From the NCBI GenBank assembly GCA_001661515.1, contig LUVW01000015.1, positions 474,973 through 538,972 of the forward strand: a DNA stretch of 64,000 bases, in the 5' to 3' direction. The notes under the pieces were generated by a model that was given only the letters and a program-made list of their open reading frames with translations, made no database searches and was not told the DNA's origin. Source of the stretch: Capniomyces stellatus. Taxonomy: Eukaryota > Kickxellomycota > Harpellomycetes > Harpellales > Legeriomycetaceae. Shown piece by piece: positions 32,994-44,707 of this stretch (the first letter of the stretch is position 1; each line of letters starts with the position of its first letter). Both the position numbers and the translations under genes were made by a program.

Positions 32994-33793
32994 ATGGAAC
33001 CGGTGAGCAATCAAAATAAGAATGCGTCATAATTATAATTCAGATGTAGTAAATTAAAAATAATTTTTGATGTGGGGGGTGGGGGGTGGGAGCAGTACTA
33101 AAGGCAATACACATGCGCTGTTAAATTCTTGAAAGTAGCCAACTAAACAAATGAATATATTCAACTTTATAGGAAAACATTCAAACTCAGCTTCAAGAGT
33201 CGGTCGCAAGATTATCATCGAAGCCGGGCGTATTTGGAGTATTGGTGTTGTCTAGGCTAGGAAACGTGATCCAAACAACTTTAAACCAAGAACAAACCGT
33301 GGCACAAGTGGTTCAATTGCGTGAACTCATTGAGGTTTCCAAAAAGACAGTTGAATCTCTTGATAAAGAGGTAATACCATCCTTCCAAGCATATTTGTTG
33401 AATATATACATATAATTATGCTCAATTTACTGCTTTCTGTTTGGAAGGAAGCCATTTTGCCAAGGTTTGAGCTTCATTTTTTCTGACAAATATTTTTGAA
33501 CCTGGTAGAACGAGCTGCAGTTTATGAGAATCCGTACAAAAAAATACGAGATCTTGGTTTGCCCAGGTAAGAACGATTAGGATATTAAGCGAGCCATCTT
33601 GATTTAAACGGGGTTGGTCGGGCTATTACGATTATGCTGTTGTTGTTTTGATTTATTGGTTGGTTGGGATCGAAAAATGTTTATGAATGCTTGGAAATCT
33701 GACAAAATGCTGTGAACTGGTTCATGTTTAAATATGGTTGGTATAGATAACGAATATGTGTTGGTGGCATTCCAGAAGCATTCGGAACGCTGA
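32994..33793 (+). CDS. DYNLRB1: Dynein light chain, roadblock/LC7 family
   Basis: Roadblock light chains dimerise on the dynein intermediate chain and help assemble the cytoplasmic dynein motor. Four exons are 32994-33002 (only ATGGAACCG), 33173-33370, 33509-33566 and 33747-33793, all in phase and giving 103 aa (human DYNLRB1 is 96). Conserved features are the GVFGVLVLSRLGN turn, the helix before KTVESLD, the strand LQFMRIRTKKYEILVCP and the closing strand EYVLVAFQ. The family strand order is therefore complete. The nine-base first exon is supported by the conserved start of the next exon and by a good GTGAGC donor. The gene converges on the eIF2-beta gene. Confidence 0.93.
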
Positions 33794-34242
33794 GTATCGT
33801 AGAAATAAAGCAGAGTCTTTCTTTTGCCAATTGTCATTCTCAGTCTAGAGCTTGTTTTATTTATTTATTAATTTCGTTTGTATTTGCTTGTTTTATAGTA
33901 AATTTGGGTTGCAGTAAGAATCTGTACGTTTTTAAAGTTTTGACTCTCCGCTATTCATGTTGCCCAAGTAACGCTTAAGGCTAATGCAAAATGCTAAATT
34001 ATTTGGTAACATTCGTTCTGACCAAATAAAGTGCACCGTCAAGTTTATTTTTATTTCGCACTGGTTAGTTCAAGTTGAGCAAGGTTTTAGTGGCGAATAA
34101 AGGTCATATTTTTTAATCGGGTTTAAATCGATTTAGTACCGGTTTAATCTGTAAAAATGGAGTATAAAATAAATAAACATAGATAACTATATAAATTTGT
34201 AAGATTGGTTTAGTAAAAAAAAAATTGTTCTTGGAACGTGAT
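33794..34242. other. Convergent 3' intergenic region
   Basis: The LC7 gene (plus) and the eIF2-beta gene (minus) end into these 450 bp. AATAAA-like signals and A/T runs are present on both strands. No further gene is seen. Confidence 0.55.
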
Positions 34243-35995
34243 TTAAGCGGCAGCGCGTCTTGCTACTGAACGTTTCGCTGTCTGGGCTTGGAAACCAGTC
34301 TTGATTGGGGCAACTGATCTAGTGGATCCACACGATTCGCACTGGATAAAGTAAAGACGGTTTTCTTTGGTCAACACAGTTTCACCAGACTTGCAGGTTC
34401 TGCAGGTAACATATTCCACTAAAAAAGGATAAAAGTTGTAGATTTTGTCAGTTTGTAATTATTTTTAAGAAATAAGAAATAAGAAATAAACCTTAGCGCA
34501 AGCTTAAGTTTGATGAATGGAAACAACCTAGTCAAATTAGCATCGATTGGAAAGGTGTTTGGAATGGGTATTGAACTTACTGATATATCTACGGAGAACA
34601 TTTTCGATTTGCTTTTGTTGGAAACGACCCTTGATGATCAGACCACCATTTGAATCGCTTGAACCGGATGTACCCAACTCGGCAAACAAATACTGGATAA
34701 CGTGTTCAGGAGATCGATGCATTCTAATGTAGTAAAAATGATGACAAAAAGGGGAACGTTAAAATTTAATTTGTCGGAGGGAGGGGAAGTTCATCTATAC
34801 TCACTTAAGTGCGTCAGTAGCCATACTGCGCTAAAAGGCTGGCAGAAAAACGCTTTGGAGGTTTATCCAGAGTCTGTGCAATATAAAATTACTAACCTTT
34901 TGCAGATGTCTGGAAGATTGGCGAAAATCGATTTTTTGTTACCGTCACGGACAATTTGTGGTGGTGCAATGGTGTATCTACGCTTCTCCCCTGCCAACTC
35001 GGGGTTGTTTTCTCTGAGAATGGAGTAGAATCTTCCAAGCAACTACATCGAAACAGCGCAACCACAAGTTATTTACCAATTATACCATCATTGCCAACAT
35101 CAGCCATTATCTGCTGCTGTCTATCATACACTTTTATATAACTAATCAAGTCGCTTTTTTTTTTTACCTCCTCGTATGTGTAATCACGGTCAGTTCCTTC
35201 CCAAGTATCTCCGTTTTTAGCAACATCGGCTTCTTCGGTTCCAGCAACACCATCTCCCAACTCGGCTTCGAAAGCTGCCAAGTTTTTCTTAGTCTTCTTC
35301 TTCTTCTTCTTGATCGAACTCAGATCCATGAAATCATCATCTTGTTCTTCGGCTGCCTCTTCATCCTCAAAAGCCTATTTAATCAATTATACTTATTCTT
35401 GAAACCCTGTTTCTATATTCCCTCTTCCTTGTCGTCTTTGTATTGTGAGGGAAATGATATATGTCAAAAGTTATTACCTTTGGTTTCTTTGACTTCTTCT
35501 TCTTTTTCTTTAATTCAGAGAAGGTATCATCTATTTTTATTCATGCATAACACCCGATTTAAGTATATTTAAAATATGTACGAATCTTACTACTGTTTAA
35601 CTGTTTTATCTATTCTTTCAATCATCCCAATCAAACAAGAATACGCTACACTACACTGCAAATAATAATAATCAAATACCTTCAAAATCATCTCCGTCCT
35701 TCTTATCATCCTGTTCGTCAGCCTCGTCGTCAAAGACTACCTTTTTTGCTGACTTTTTCTTTTTAGTCATTGATGAAAAATCATCCTATTTGTTTATTTG
35801 TTTAATATATTCGGCGTTAAACCATGACACTTGGATTAGTATTTAATCAGCAGAATTGATCCATCTCAACTAAAAATCCTCCACATAAGCTATATTTAAT
35901 ACGATTCCAGATTCAAATAGTATTTAGGCAATTACATCTGCAAAATCGTCAATAACTGTGTTTTTAAGCTTATCGGATATTTCGTTGTCGCTCAT
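34243..35995 (-). CDS. SUI3: Translation initiation factor eIF2 beta subunit
   Basis: eIF2-beta is part of the GTP-binding eIF2 complex that brings initiator Met-tRNA to the 40S ribosome. Its Lys blocks bind eIF5 and eIF2B. Seven minus-strand exons are 35995-35936, 35785-35680, 35530-35478, 35374-35168, 35042-34897, 34723-34581 and 34418-34243, all in phase, giving 296 aa (yeast 285). The three N-terminal Lys blocks are visible ([19 protein letters not shown] and KKKKKKTKK), followed by [44 protein letters not shown] and the C-terminal C4 zinc ribbon (CRTC...CESC). In this gene each Lys block falls in a separate exon. The ending TGFQAQ then a basic tail is usual. The identification is secure. 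Confidence 0.96.
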
Positions 35996-36661
35996 TTTGA
36001 TGTGTTCTGGAGTATAACTGTTCTATTATTATGATCTTCTTCCCTTTGTTATTCGAGATTAAAGGATTATAACAGTGTTTCCAACTTTTTTTTTCGTTCT
36101 TTTACTACCTGATTCAATTTTTTCTCTTTTTCAGCCAGTTTTGTTAAACATACCCTATTCTGCTATTTGTTTTTTTTTTGTTTTTTTTTCTTATTATTGT
36201 TTTTTTTCTTCTTATTAAGTTCCCTGTCCTATAATTTTACCTCCTAGTATTTATCCCTTGCCATTTTTACTGATAGGCCAAACCATTCGACAGAAAGCAT
36301 TAACCAAATTATTTTTTCTTTTCTTATTCGGTGATTTTTTTTTTTACGTTTTTTTGCTCAACCTTTTTTTTTTCTTTCTCAATTTAAATAGCTAAATTCT
36401 AGGTGATTTGACGAAAGAAAAAGAAAGAAAAAGAAAGAAAATTCAAGTTTAAACTCCAGTGCGTTTTAAGGACTGGTTTATTCCACACCTTAATATACAA
36501 AAGTTAATTAATTCGTACAAGCATATCCCTTAAACTGTACAACTGTACTTTTAAAATTATTATGAAAAGATCGCCTCGCGCTCATAAGTCTCGCTATAAC
36601 ACTACTTGCAGCAAAGCACGGCTCACTATTAGACAACGCTTTATAAAAAAAAGTTACCCTA
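35996..36661. other. Intergenic, upstream of eIF2-beta
   Basis: This stretch is very T-rich at 36080-36380 (promoter side of eIF2-beta). A GAAAGAAAAAGAAAGAAAAAG purine repeat follows near 36412-36440. A short open frame from 36562 (38 codons) ends before any usable donor. Nothing else is seen. Confidence 0.5.
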
Positions 36662-37071
36662 ATGTCTTGGAATAAGTATGAAAACAATAGGTATATATAA
36701 CAAACATTGGTAGAATAAAATGTGATACTATTGAGATCAAACTCATTGAGATCAAAGAGTTTTGTATTACACTCTTGTCCGTGATTAGTTTTAAACTACG
36801 ACACATTTTTGTTACATTTACAACAATGTTCTCCATCAGTCTGTGTTTAACTGTGCTTGCTGATGAAAATACCCTGTAAATTACTACTAGCAGAATTTAC
36901 AGCTGTAAATACAGCTGTATTTACCACAGGAAGTCATTCCTTTACCAAACCGCTAGTCCAGGGTATTACAACCCTCCTTTATACGTGTCTCTTTGGAGAA
37001 AGGATGACAGCTTGGATTTGGACTTTGAAATTTTGCAAAACCTCACTGGGTTGGCTATAAAAAAAATTTAA
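36662..37071 (+). CDS. Unrecognised small protein, three exons
   Basis: No single ORF is long, but three exons join in phase: 36662-36690, 36714-36875 and 36930-37071. Donors are GTATAT and GTAAAT, and acceptors are TAG and CACAG. The product is 110 aa. The C-terminal exon reads like genuine protein (SPGYYNPPLYVSLWRK, then an acidic DDSLDLDFEIL and a basic end). The middle is hydrophobic and Phe/Ile/Leu-rich. The first intron is only 23 bases, which is very short even for fungi, so the 5' part may be wrong. Only the last exon is reasonably convincing. I do not recognise the family. It lies 380 bp upstream of the NSUN-type gene on the same strand. Confidence 0.35.
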
Positions 37072-37454
37072 TGGTCCAACTTAATTTAGCTTTAAAGCCC
37101 TTTTTATTTGCTCGATTATTAGATTTCAAGGTGTTTTTCTCAGAATCGCTTTTTCTTGGTATTTTGCTAAACCTTTTTTTATTTATTGAAATCTGTTAAA
37201 CTTTTACTATTATTGTTTTTATTGGAACTGAATCTAAAAAATAATTTCAATGGTAGTTCGTGTTTTCTCAAAAAAAATTTAAAAAATTAAAAAAAATGGA
37301 TTTGTAAAGATTTAATTCCGACTTTAACAAACCTTATTGCTACCAAGACCTATTATTAACAATACCTAGAAACCCCCATCAGTTTGCCTTAATAACTGAA
37401 GTAGTAATTACACACTTTATCTGTCACACATACCTTTCAAGCCAAGTCATTCAG
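37072..37454. other. Intergenic, promoter side of the NSUN-type gene
   Basis: These 383 bp are AT-rich with several A-runs. They lie between the end of the small unknown gene and the methyltransferase start. No gene or obvious motif is seen. Confidence 0.5.
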
Positions 37455-39196
37455 ATGTCATTAAATCACGAAAGCGAAAACTCGCAAAATCCAGCTTGGT
37501 CTGAAAAAATAGCACGGTTTTATAAAGAAAATGACTTGGAGTATGACATTTACGACAGTTTAACAAATCTGCCGAGGTATGTCCGGGTTGTTGGGTACAA
37601 ATGTAGCCTCCGAAAAAAGAAAAGTGTAGACCATTGCAGCAAGAAAGCTAAAATTGATTGCAGAGCAGATAAAGAAATAAACGGCCACACTGCCGATCTA
37701 GAGGGGCTGGCTGTAGAATTAGAGGGCGAGCTTGGCTGCAAAGTTAGTGTTAGCGATATAATTGAGGGATTTTTGAGGATATCTGATGGCAAAAAAAAAA
37801 TATCGGATTGTAAATTGCAAGTACAACACATAGTATAATTTAGTAAAGCCTAAAAATGACCTTAACACTTTGTTTTATTTGTATAAAGTATCTCCACAAT
37901 GTTTTATTACCGTGTATGATGGCTAACGTGGCGATACTGTATTTAATCTGTTAGGTATAAATCGGGAAAGGTAAGATACAAGTTTGAGGCTTTTTTTTAC
38001 GTGACTTTCGTCAATGCGCATGTGTGTATAAACACAAACAGAGCAGCAAAGCAAAACGGAATAAAGCAAAGTGAGGAGTAGCATAGTATTGGTTAGCCAA
38101 ACTAATCCAAAGACCTGGTATATAGATTGTAGGCATCGACTTGAGCTCTGGACTGGCAGCATTGTCTCTTGATGTTACACCTAATGACCACATCCTGGAC
38201 CTATGTTGCGCGCCTGGAGGAAAGCTACTATTCTTTGCTGATTTACTTGCATCTTTTGGAGCTCCTGACACTGCTTGCTTTGGTACAGTAACTGGTGTTG
38301 ATATATCCGAACATCGATCTGCAACTTGTAGAAGTTTGATAAAACGATCCAAAGGCGACGGAAAAGTAAGGATAAGGATGTTTGTCCAAGATGGCACAAA
38401 GTTTAAAGTACCACCACCTTCTAATAGCTGGTGGGATTTTCAGAATCATACCAGGCCTTCAAAACTAAATGGTAAGCTGCTTTACATTTATCCATTTACC
38501 CATCTACCCGTTTATTTACTCATTTATTTATCCGTCCATTTATTTGTTTAATTATTGATGCCATTTCTTATTACATTTCACCCGACTACTGTAGATGATA
38601 AAGAAGGTATTGAAGCTATGCAGCCCTGGTTTGCATCTAAACCCCTCAGAAATCCCAACGCGTATAACACTGCCAAGGGGTCTGAAAACCCCACGAGCCT
38701 ATATTCAAAAGTGCTTGTTGATGCAGAATGTACGCATGATGGGTCTTTGGTGCATCTAGCAAAATACATCAATAACGATTCTCTTGGCAAACTGGACGAC
38801 GAATTCCTATCCGAAGAACGGGTCAAAAGTGTTTCCGATCTTCAACTGAGACTGTTGGTAAGTGGTTGGGAGAACTTGGCTGTTGATGGCACTCTGATTT
38901 ACAGTACTTGCTCGTTAAGTTATAGGCAAAACGAGCTTGTGGTGTTCCGTTTTTTAAAACACGTCGATGAAAAGTTGGCAGAGACACACCGGTATGCAAC
39001 TATTGAGCCGCTGCACATGTTGGATGATCTGGTGTGCAAAGCGCCATTGAAATTGGATAAAATTCTTGAAATGCACCCAAAGGATCTAACGCACACAGAA
39101 ATGCTTAAAAGCTGTGTTAGACTTGACCCCAGAATCTCTGATACTTCTGGAATGTTTATTTGTAAAATTAAAAAGCACACCAGCTCGAAAGCCTGA
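37455..39196 (+). CDS. NSUN-family RNA (cytosine-5) methyltransferase
   Basis: These enzymes methylate C5 of cytosine in tRNA or rRNA using S-adenosylmethionine. Three exons, 37455-37832, 38126-38471 and 38595-39196, join in phase to 441 aa. The first donor (GTATAA) was chosen because the joined peptide (ISDCKLQVQHI then IVGIDLSSG) aligns with the family's strand before motif I; GTACAA 12 bases earlier is the alternative. Motif I is DLCCAPGGK, with VDISEHR as the ribose-binding strand. Motif IV is VDAECTHDGS, which keeps Cys but not the usual DxPCSGxG form. Motif VI is STCSLSYRQNE with the catalytic Cys. The N-terminal 120 residues are not matched to a PUA domain. The target RNA cannot be told from sequence; the family branch with DAECTHDG is poorly characterised as far as I know. 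Confidence 0.85.
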
Positions 39197-39645
39197 GTGG
39201 TATGATATTATGCCAAGCTGTGTCGAATTATCTTATTCTACTGCATTTGTTTCAGTTACAAGCACATAGATATATCTCTTTCTAGCCACCATATCTACAC
39301 TCGGTCAAATTTTGTAAAGTATATTTATTATTTATTGAGCAATCAAGTTATTACACTATAGCTCATTGTAAAGCTTCAAATCAGGTTTAGATCAGGTTTA
39401 AACATGCTACTATTGAAAATTAAACATTAAAGGCTAATTATATAAGTATCATCTAGAGTAATATATTATCAGTGTTGTTAAAAAAAGTGAGATTTTAAAT
39501 AATGTGTTTTTTTTATTTGAAAAAAGAAAGAAAAAAAAAGGTACCGGCTCGCCTAACAATTATGAAGTGGGGGTGGGGAAGGCGTTGGCGTTGGCGTTGG
39601 CGTTGGCGTTGGCGTTGGCGTTGGTGTATTGTCAATAGCGAATGG
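39197..39645. other. Convergent 3' intergenic region with a GGCGTT repeat
   Basis: The methyltransferase (plus) and the cyclin (minus) end here. Seven tandem GGCGTT units (39581-39622) sit just beyond the cyclin stop, inside its likely 3' UTR. The unit is close to the TTGGTA unit of the coding microsatellites elsewhere in the window. Confidence 0.8.
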
Positions 39646-41357
39646 CTAGTACCTCTTAGTCACGTACTGATCTAACGACATTGTGAGTTTGTGGCTATCA
39701 AATTCCCTCTGCATTTCTTCACGGGATGTGAACGTTGAAGCCTTTTGATGCATTTCTTCCTTTTTTCTAAACCTTGATAGGATATTGTTGTTTACCAATG
39801 ATTTCTTTTTATACGCCTTGGACATATATCGCCCCTCGCTGGAGCTATCAGATTCGTCGTGGTCTGATATGTTTATCCTAGACGACCCTTTAAAAAAGCT
39901 AAAGTAGCTATCCTTTACTTTTGTGTCATCGCTTGATATCGAGTTGTTGTACGACAGCTTTGACAAATTGCTGAAGCTCTGCTTGAATCTCGTTAATCCC
40001 ACTTTCTTCTTTGAACTTCCATACACGTCAACACTCGAGTAGTGAGTGTTGTTTGAATATACTGGTGTAGGTTTTTCTATTGACGTCATTTTTTTCGATC
40101 TGAAGATATTCATGCTCCTCATTGAGTTGCTTTCTTTGTGCTTGCTTTCTGGCAACAGGTTGATCGTCGATTGACACTGTCTTTCAAATTTTTTGTAGTT
40201 TGCCCGTGTTTTCCCTTTAATGTTGACATAAAATCTCTTGTTGTTGTTTAAGTAGGTGTCCTCTTTGATTGTGTCTCGCTCTTGAGGGACTGTCTTGGGT
40301 TTTATTGCCTCGGACAGTGCATCCAGCATCATTTCGCCAGAGTCGCCCCATGCAACGTTTGTTAGCAGTGACGCAGCATCTGAATAGCAGCACTCTTGGG
40401 AAAGAAACACACCCCTTCTCCAGTAAATCTCAGCAACACCCTGAGACTTCCAATGTCTCACAAGCTTGGCCTCTAGTGTTGCCACCCATTGGTTCCATTC
40501 TGTGGTTGAAACAAATAGTTGGTATCCTAGAAAATACATAAACTCCATTTCCATCTGGTTTATCTCCTTCTGCTTAAACAAACCCAGTGAAACTTGGACC
40601 CACGAACAGTTGTGGTATGCATCGTCATACAAGTACTTTGTGGCAATACACAAAGATGCAATAACAAGTCTGTATGTTGACCCAGGCGATCCTGTTAAAT
40701 GTGGATTGTTTGCCTTTACTCGAGTCAAGTATAATAGCGCCAGTGCCATACATGTTATCGATGTCTTTGTTCTATACGTTATGTTCTTTATAAAGTCCTT
40801 TAGTTCAGGTAAGTGGCTCTCACTCATATCGCTGTCCGTCATCTGTGAGCTGGAGTTGGCTCTACTTTCCTCGTTTGTGAATAGCTCGATAACCATCCGT
40901 TCAAGTATATCTATTATCACAAGTATTTTGTTATTATTGAAAGTAGCAACGAGTATCAGCAAACATCAATGAATATTAACAAACATCAATGAATATCAAC
41001 GGATTTTAGTGTCTTTGAGTAGGTCTTCGTCATTATAGCAGTCCGTTTTAAACTGGAATGTACAGTTTATTATGCTGCAACTTTTGCTGCAATATTGGTA
41101 TTAATTTAGTCCTCGAAAAGCACCGGGTTAGATTGGGTTTAGAATGGTTTAAATTGTTGTTTACAAGTAACATTAATATTTTGCGAAACATCCTAAAATG
41201 TGCTCTAAATGTTCCAGTTACCTAATACTTCCTTGTTAAGCATCTCTTTGGCGTTTCCTAGCATTCCAGCACTGCTGAGCTTTTTTTGCTTGTTGTCTTT
41301 GATAAACGGCAGAGAATCGATGTTTAACGACGTGTATGCCTTTGCTGCTGCAATCAT
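39646..41357 (-). CDS. Pho85-type (Pcl1/2-like) cyclin
   Basis: Pcl cyclins activate the CDK Pho85 and link nutrients and cell polarity to the cell cycle. Two minus-strand exons, 41357-41222 and 40910-39646, join in phase (1 base over) to 466 aa. The cyclin box covers about residues 70-195: ERMVIELF, TYRTKTS, LLYLTRVK, then RLVIASLCIATKYLYDDAYHN and the helix KEINQMEMEFMYFLGYQLFVS. TKYLYDDA followed by W..V.....KEIN..E is the Pcl1/2/Pas1 hallmark. The C-terminal 250 residues are Ser/Lys-rich and probably disordered. The long first intron (311 bp) is supported by the conserved helix continuing across it. The partner kinase is not in the window. The nearest upstream gene is PLAA, divergent and 3.3 kb away. 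Confidence 0.88.
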
Positions 41358-44300
41358 GTTGACTGTATGGTGTGTTTTGACAGAGCAAAGCGAGCCTCAA
41401 TAAACGACTGTTTTCTTTTTCTTTTTTTGCTTTTGGATTTCTCTTTGGTTTAGATATACAAGCTACACGTTACAAAGTACTCTATATTCCTTTTTTAAAA
41501 AAATAGTGTATCGATGACTTGGCTAACCGGTGTATAACTTAAATGTTTGATAAAGTTGCAGGAATAAAATATTTTCCTTCTCTTGATAATCTCTGGCGAT
41601 ACAGTTTACCTTTGCAAAGCAATATATTATCCTGATGCCTTTTCTTTCAATATAAAATAAGTTAATCGGTGTTTATAGAATAATTTTACAAGCTTAATTT
41701 ATTTTCTAGCCTCGCTTTATTATATATAAATACAAGATAAATAAGCTATTCTATTCATGTCAAGTATGTCAAAAGCTTGGGTACTAGATAGTAATGGAAA
41801 GTCATGTTGCAGTTCAATACATGTCTATTTAGGTCAATTCTATGCTGTTGAACCCATTCAAGAATAAAACAATACTTGGTTTGGATTGGAAATTCGGTTT
41901 GATACCCTTTAATGCTTTATTCTAACGCTCGCACTTGGATTATTATTTTTAGCAATAGTGTATGTTAAACCCATTGACTCTATTATGCCTTTGTTTAGCC
42001 CATTTTAAAACTGTAAATAATAGCCCAAGTCGTGAACACCAAGGTTAACGATCTAGCTTTAAACTATCATTATTATTCATATAATTTTTACCAATTAAAA
42101 TAAAACGTTTTTTATTTATAAATTCAGAATTTGCCCACAATGGTGCTACTTACCCTTTTCAACCTAACAATCAGTTTTATTGTATCAAGGTTGTATTATT
42201 ATTAAACATATTTTGGCCATTTTTTTTCTTCTTTTCCTGCCTGCTTAACCATTCGGTTTAACGCTCTTGTACAATCAATTCAGTTCCTAACAACTTTATT
42301 TCCATCATTCTTGAGCCCGCTTTATACCTTTTAACCCTTATTTTTAAGGACTTTGTCATTACTCTTGTTAATAGCTTTTATACGCCAAAACGCTATCAAT
42401 ATAAAATAATCAACTATACTCAAATCTCAAAGTGAGGTTTATGGTTTACACTTTATTTGCCTTTATTTTATTTTACTTTATTTTTAGAACTTCCATGTTT
42501 AAGCTGCTAATGCAATTCTATTCAAAATAAATTATGTTGGGAGGCAAGCTCAATTCCAAGGTTGCATTAGCTTGTTTCTCTGGTATTCTCTTGTTGGCAC
42601 TTTTTTTCCCTATATCTTGCATTTTAAATTTTATTCATTATTATCAGATATTCCAAACTCTACCCAGAAATGGCTGCTAAATCCTAAATCTTAATGAGAA
42701 AACATATTATGATAAGCAAGTCTCTATGCTGAGTTACTACACCAGCTTAGTCAACATATCGGGATGCAATGATTCGCCATATGTCATATGTTATATGTTT
42801 TCTCCACAAAAAATAAAAAGTTAAAAAGTGGCTTTATAAGGTTATAAACTGATATTTGGAAAAATAATCAAGAGTTGAACTGAAAAGAAAGAGAAAAAAA
42901 AAACAAACGTTATTTGTTAAATGCTTTACTCCAAAAACCCGTTTATACATATACTAAGCTTTTGTCTTTTAGATCCGCTTTTTCCTCCCCACTTCACCCC
43001 TCAAGAATGAGGAAGAAGGGAAAAAAAACACAAACATGAAATTTTAAATGAAAAAAAAGAAAAACATCCCACAACTGCAAATTACTAAACTGTAGGTTAA
43101 ATCTGTAAAGTTTGTATAAAATATCGATGATAGATTTTTATCGAAGCTGAGCAGTAATAGTGGGTTTTTGTTGACGAAACAATCCACAGCATTGTTATTT
43201 TATTATTTAAAAATCAACGAAATCAACGCGTTAGCGGTTTCGTGTTAAGCTCGCTTTGGAAAAAAAAATTACCGGTAGTAAGACGTGTGCTACATTAACG
43301 TCCATATCATATGTGTTATTTTTTTTAAAATGTTTTAAAGCAGTCAGATTTTAATTTCGGTGCAAGTTTTTAAGGCACTGATATCCAAACACTATAATAT
43401 TTGGCACTCGCCTTTTCTGTATAACATTTGGTAGGGCTTTATATCCAACTCGTTTGACATATTTGGTTTTTATGACAAGCGACATTGATTAACTGTTATT
43501 GAGGGGGAGGATGAGGGGTTACATGTACTATACGCGTCTGCCACAGTCACAAAATGTACTGATGGATTGCACGGGTATAACAGCAGAACGTGTACACCAA
43601 CATTCTCTTTGCATTGAAAAAACAATTGACTTTGAAAATGTGGCATGAAAACAAAAAATTGCATTTGTTTATACAAAGCGATTCTTATAAAATGTGGTTG
43701 CTTATACAATCATTCCATTTACTACCAAAGTTATCCCCATTCGCTCTTGTCCTTTAGATTTATGAATAATGTAAAGGTGCCTCGATACAAGAACAAAAGT
43801 ACCAAGATTTAGCCATCAGCAACCTCAGCCCAGTTGTATTTCATTACATCATAGCTTATAGCAGCCGGCAAATAAATATAAAGGGGTACATTTACGTTTC
43901 CATATCATGGATACTGAGCAAACAGGAAATCTCTCCACTCCCCCAATGAGTTGTCTTGATGCTAATACTAGATTGTTTTCCAGACACACATTAACTTTTC
44001 ATTTGTTTTTTAACCAAGGAATTGCTTTATTCTCAGTTGGTACTTTAAATAACAAAAGCGGAAAAAGAAGAAGGCAAGCAGATTCAAAAGACCATGTCAT
44101 TCTTGCTTCAAGGAACATAACCAAAGCGGGAGGGCTATAAACATTGGTAAGCTTGAAATAGTATTGTTGGCTGTCAAAATGGAAAAAGTAATTTTGAGCG
44201 GTTTGATTATTCCCGATTGACTTTTCTTTTTCTTTTCTTTTTTTCTCTTTTTCCGACTGGTCTTTTTTTTAAAACGAATAAAACCAATTACGAGTAAGCT

Positions 44301-44707
44301 GTTTTAATAAAGAAAAAGGCAAATAGCAAGAAAAAGCTTTGAGCAAGAAAAAAAGCGAAGCTGTTTAAATAGAAAAAGAGAATGGGAAAGCTGACGAATC
44401 AAAAGCAGTCAATAAGATGTAATCGCGAATAAGAAGGCTCAGAAAAAACAATAGACCCAAGGTGTTGAGTTTGAAACCACAATGGAATAAAATAGACTTG
44501 CAAATTAAAAGTAAAATAAACAAGCGAATGGAAAATACACTAGCAACATCAAAAGTGTTGGCATAATATTTGAAATAACGGAATTGAGATTGGAAATAAA
44601 CCGTTTCACTTGAATATATCAAACAGACGACAAATACTAGTAAATATATATATATACAACACAGCAGCAAAGAAGCAGTTTATAAAGTGAGAGCATAGCG
44701 TATAAAA
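41358..44707. other. 3.3 kb divergent intergenic region
   Basis: This stretch separates the divergent cyclin and PLAA genes. It is AT-rich with pyrimidine/purine runs near 42890-43070 and 44215-44265. Coding-like short frames cluster at 43511-43648 (46 codons), 43612-43761 and 43907-44140 (77 aa, single exon, ending KRRRQADSKDHVILASRNI...). I could not join them with consistent splice phases or match a family, so I do not call a gene. The last 500 bp must hold the PLAA promoter. Confidence 0.45.
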
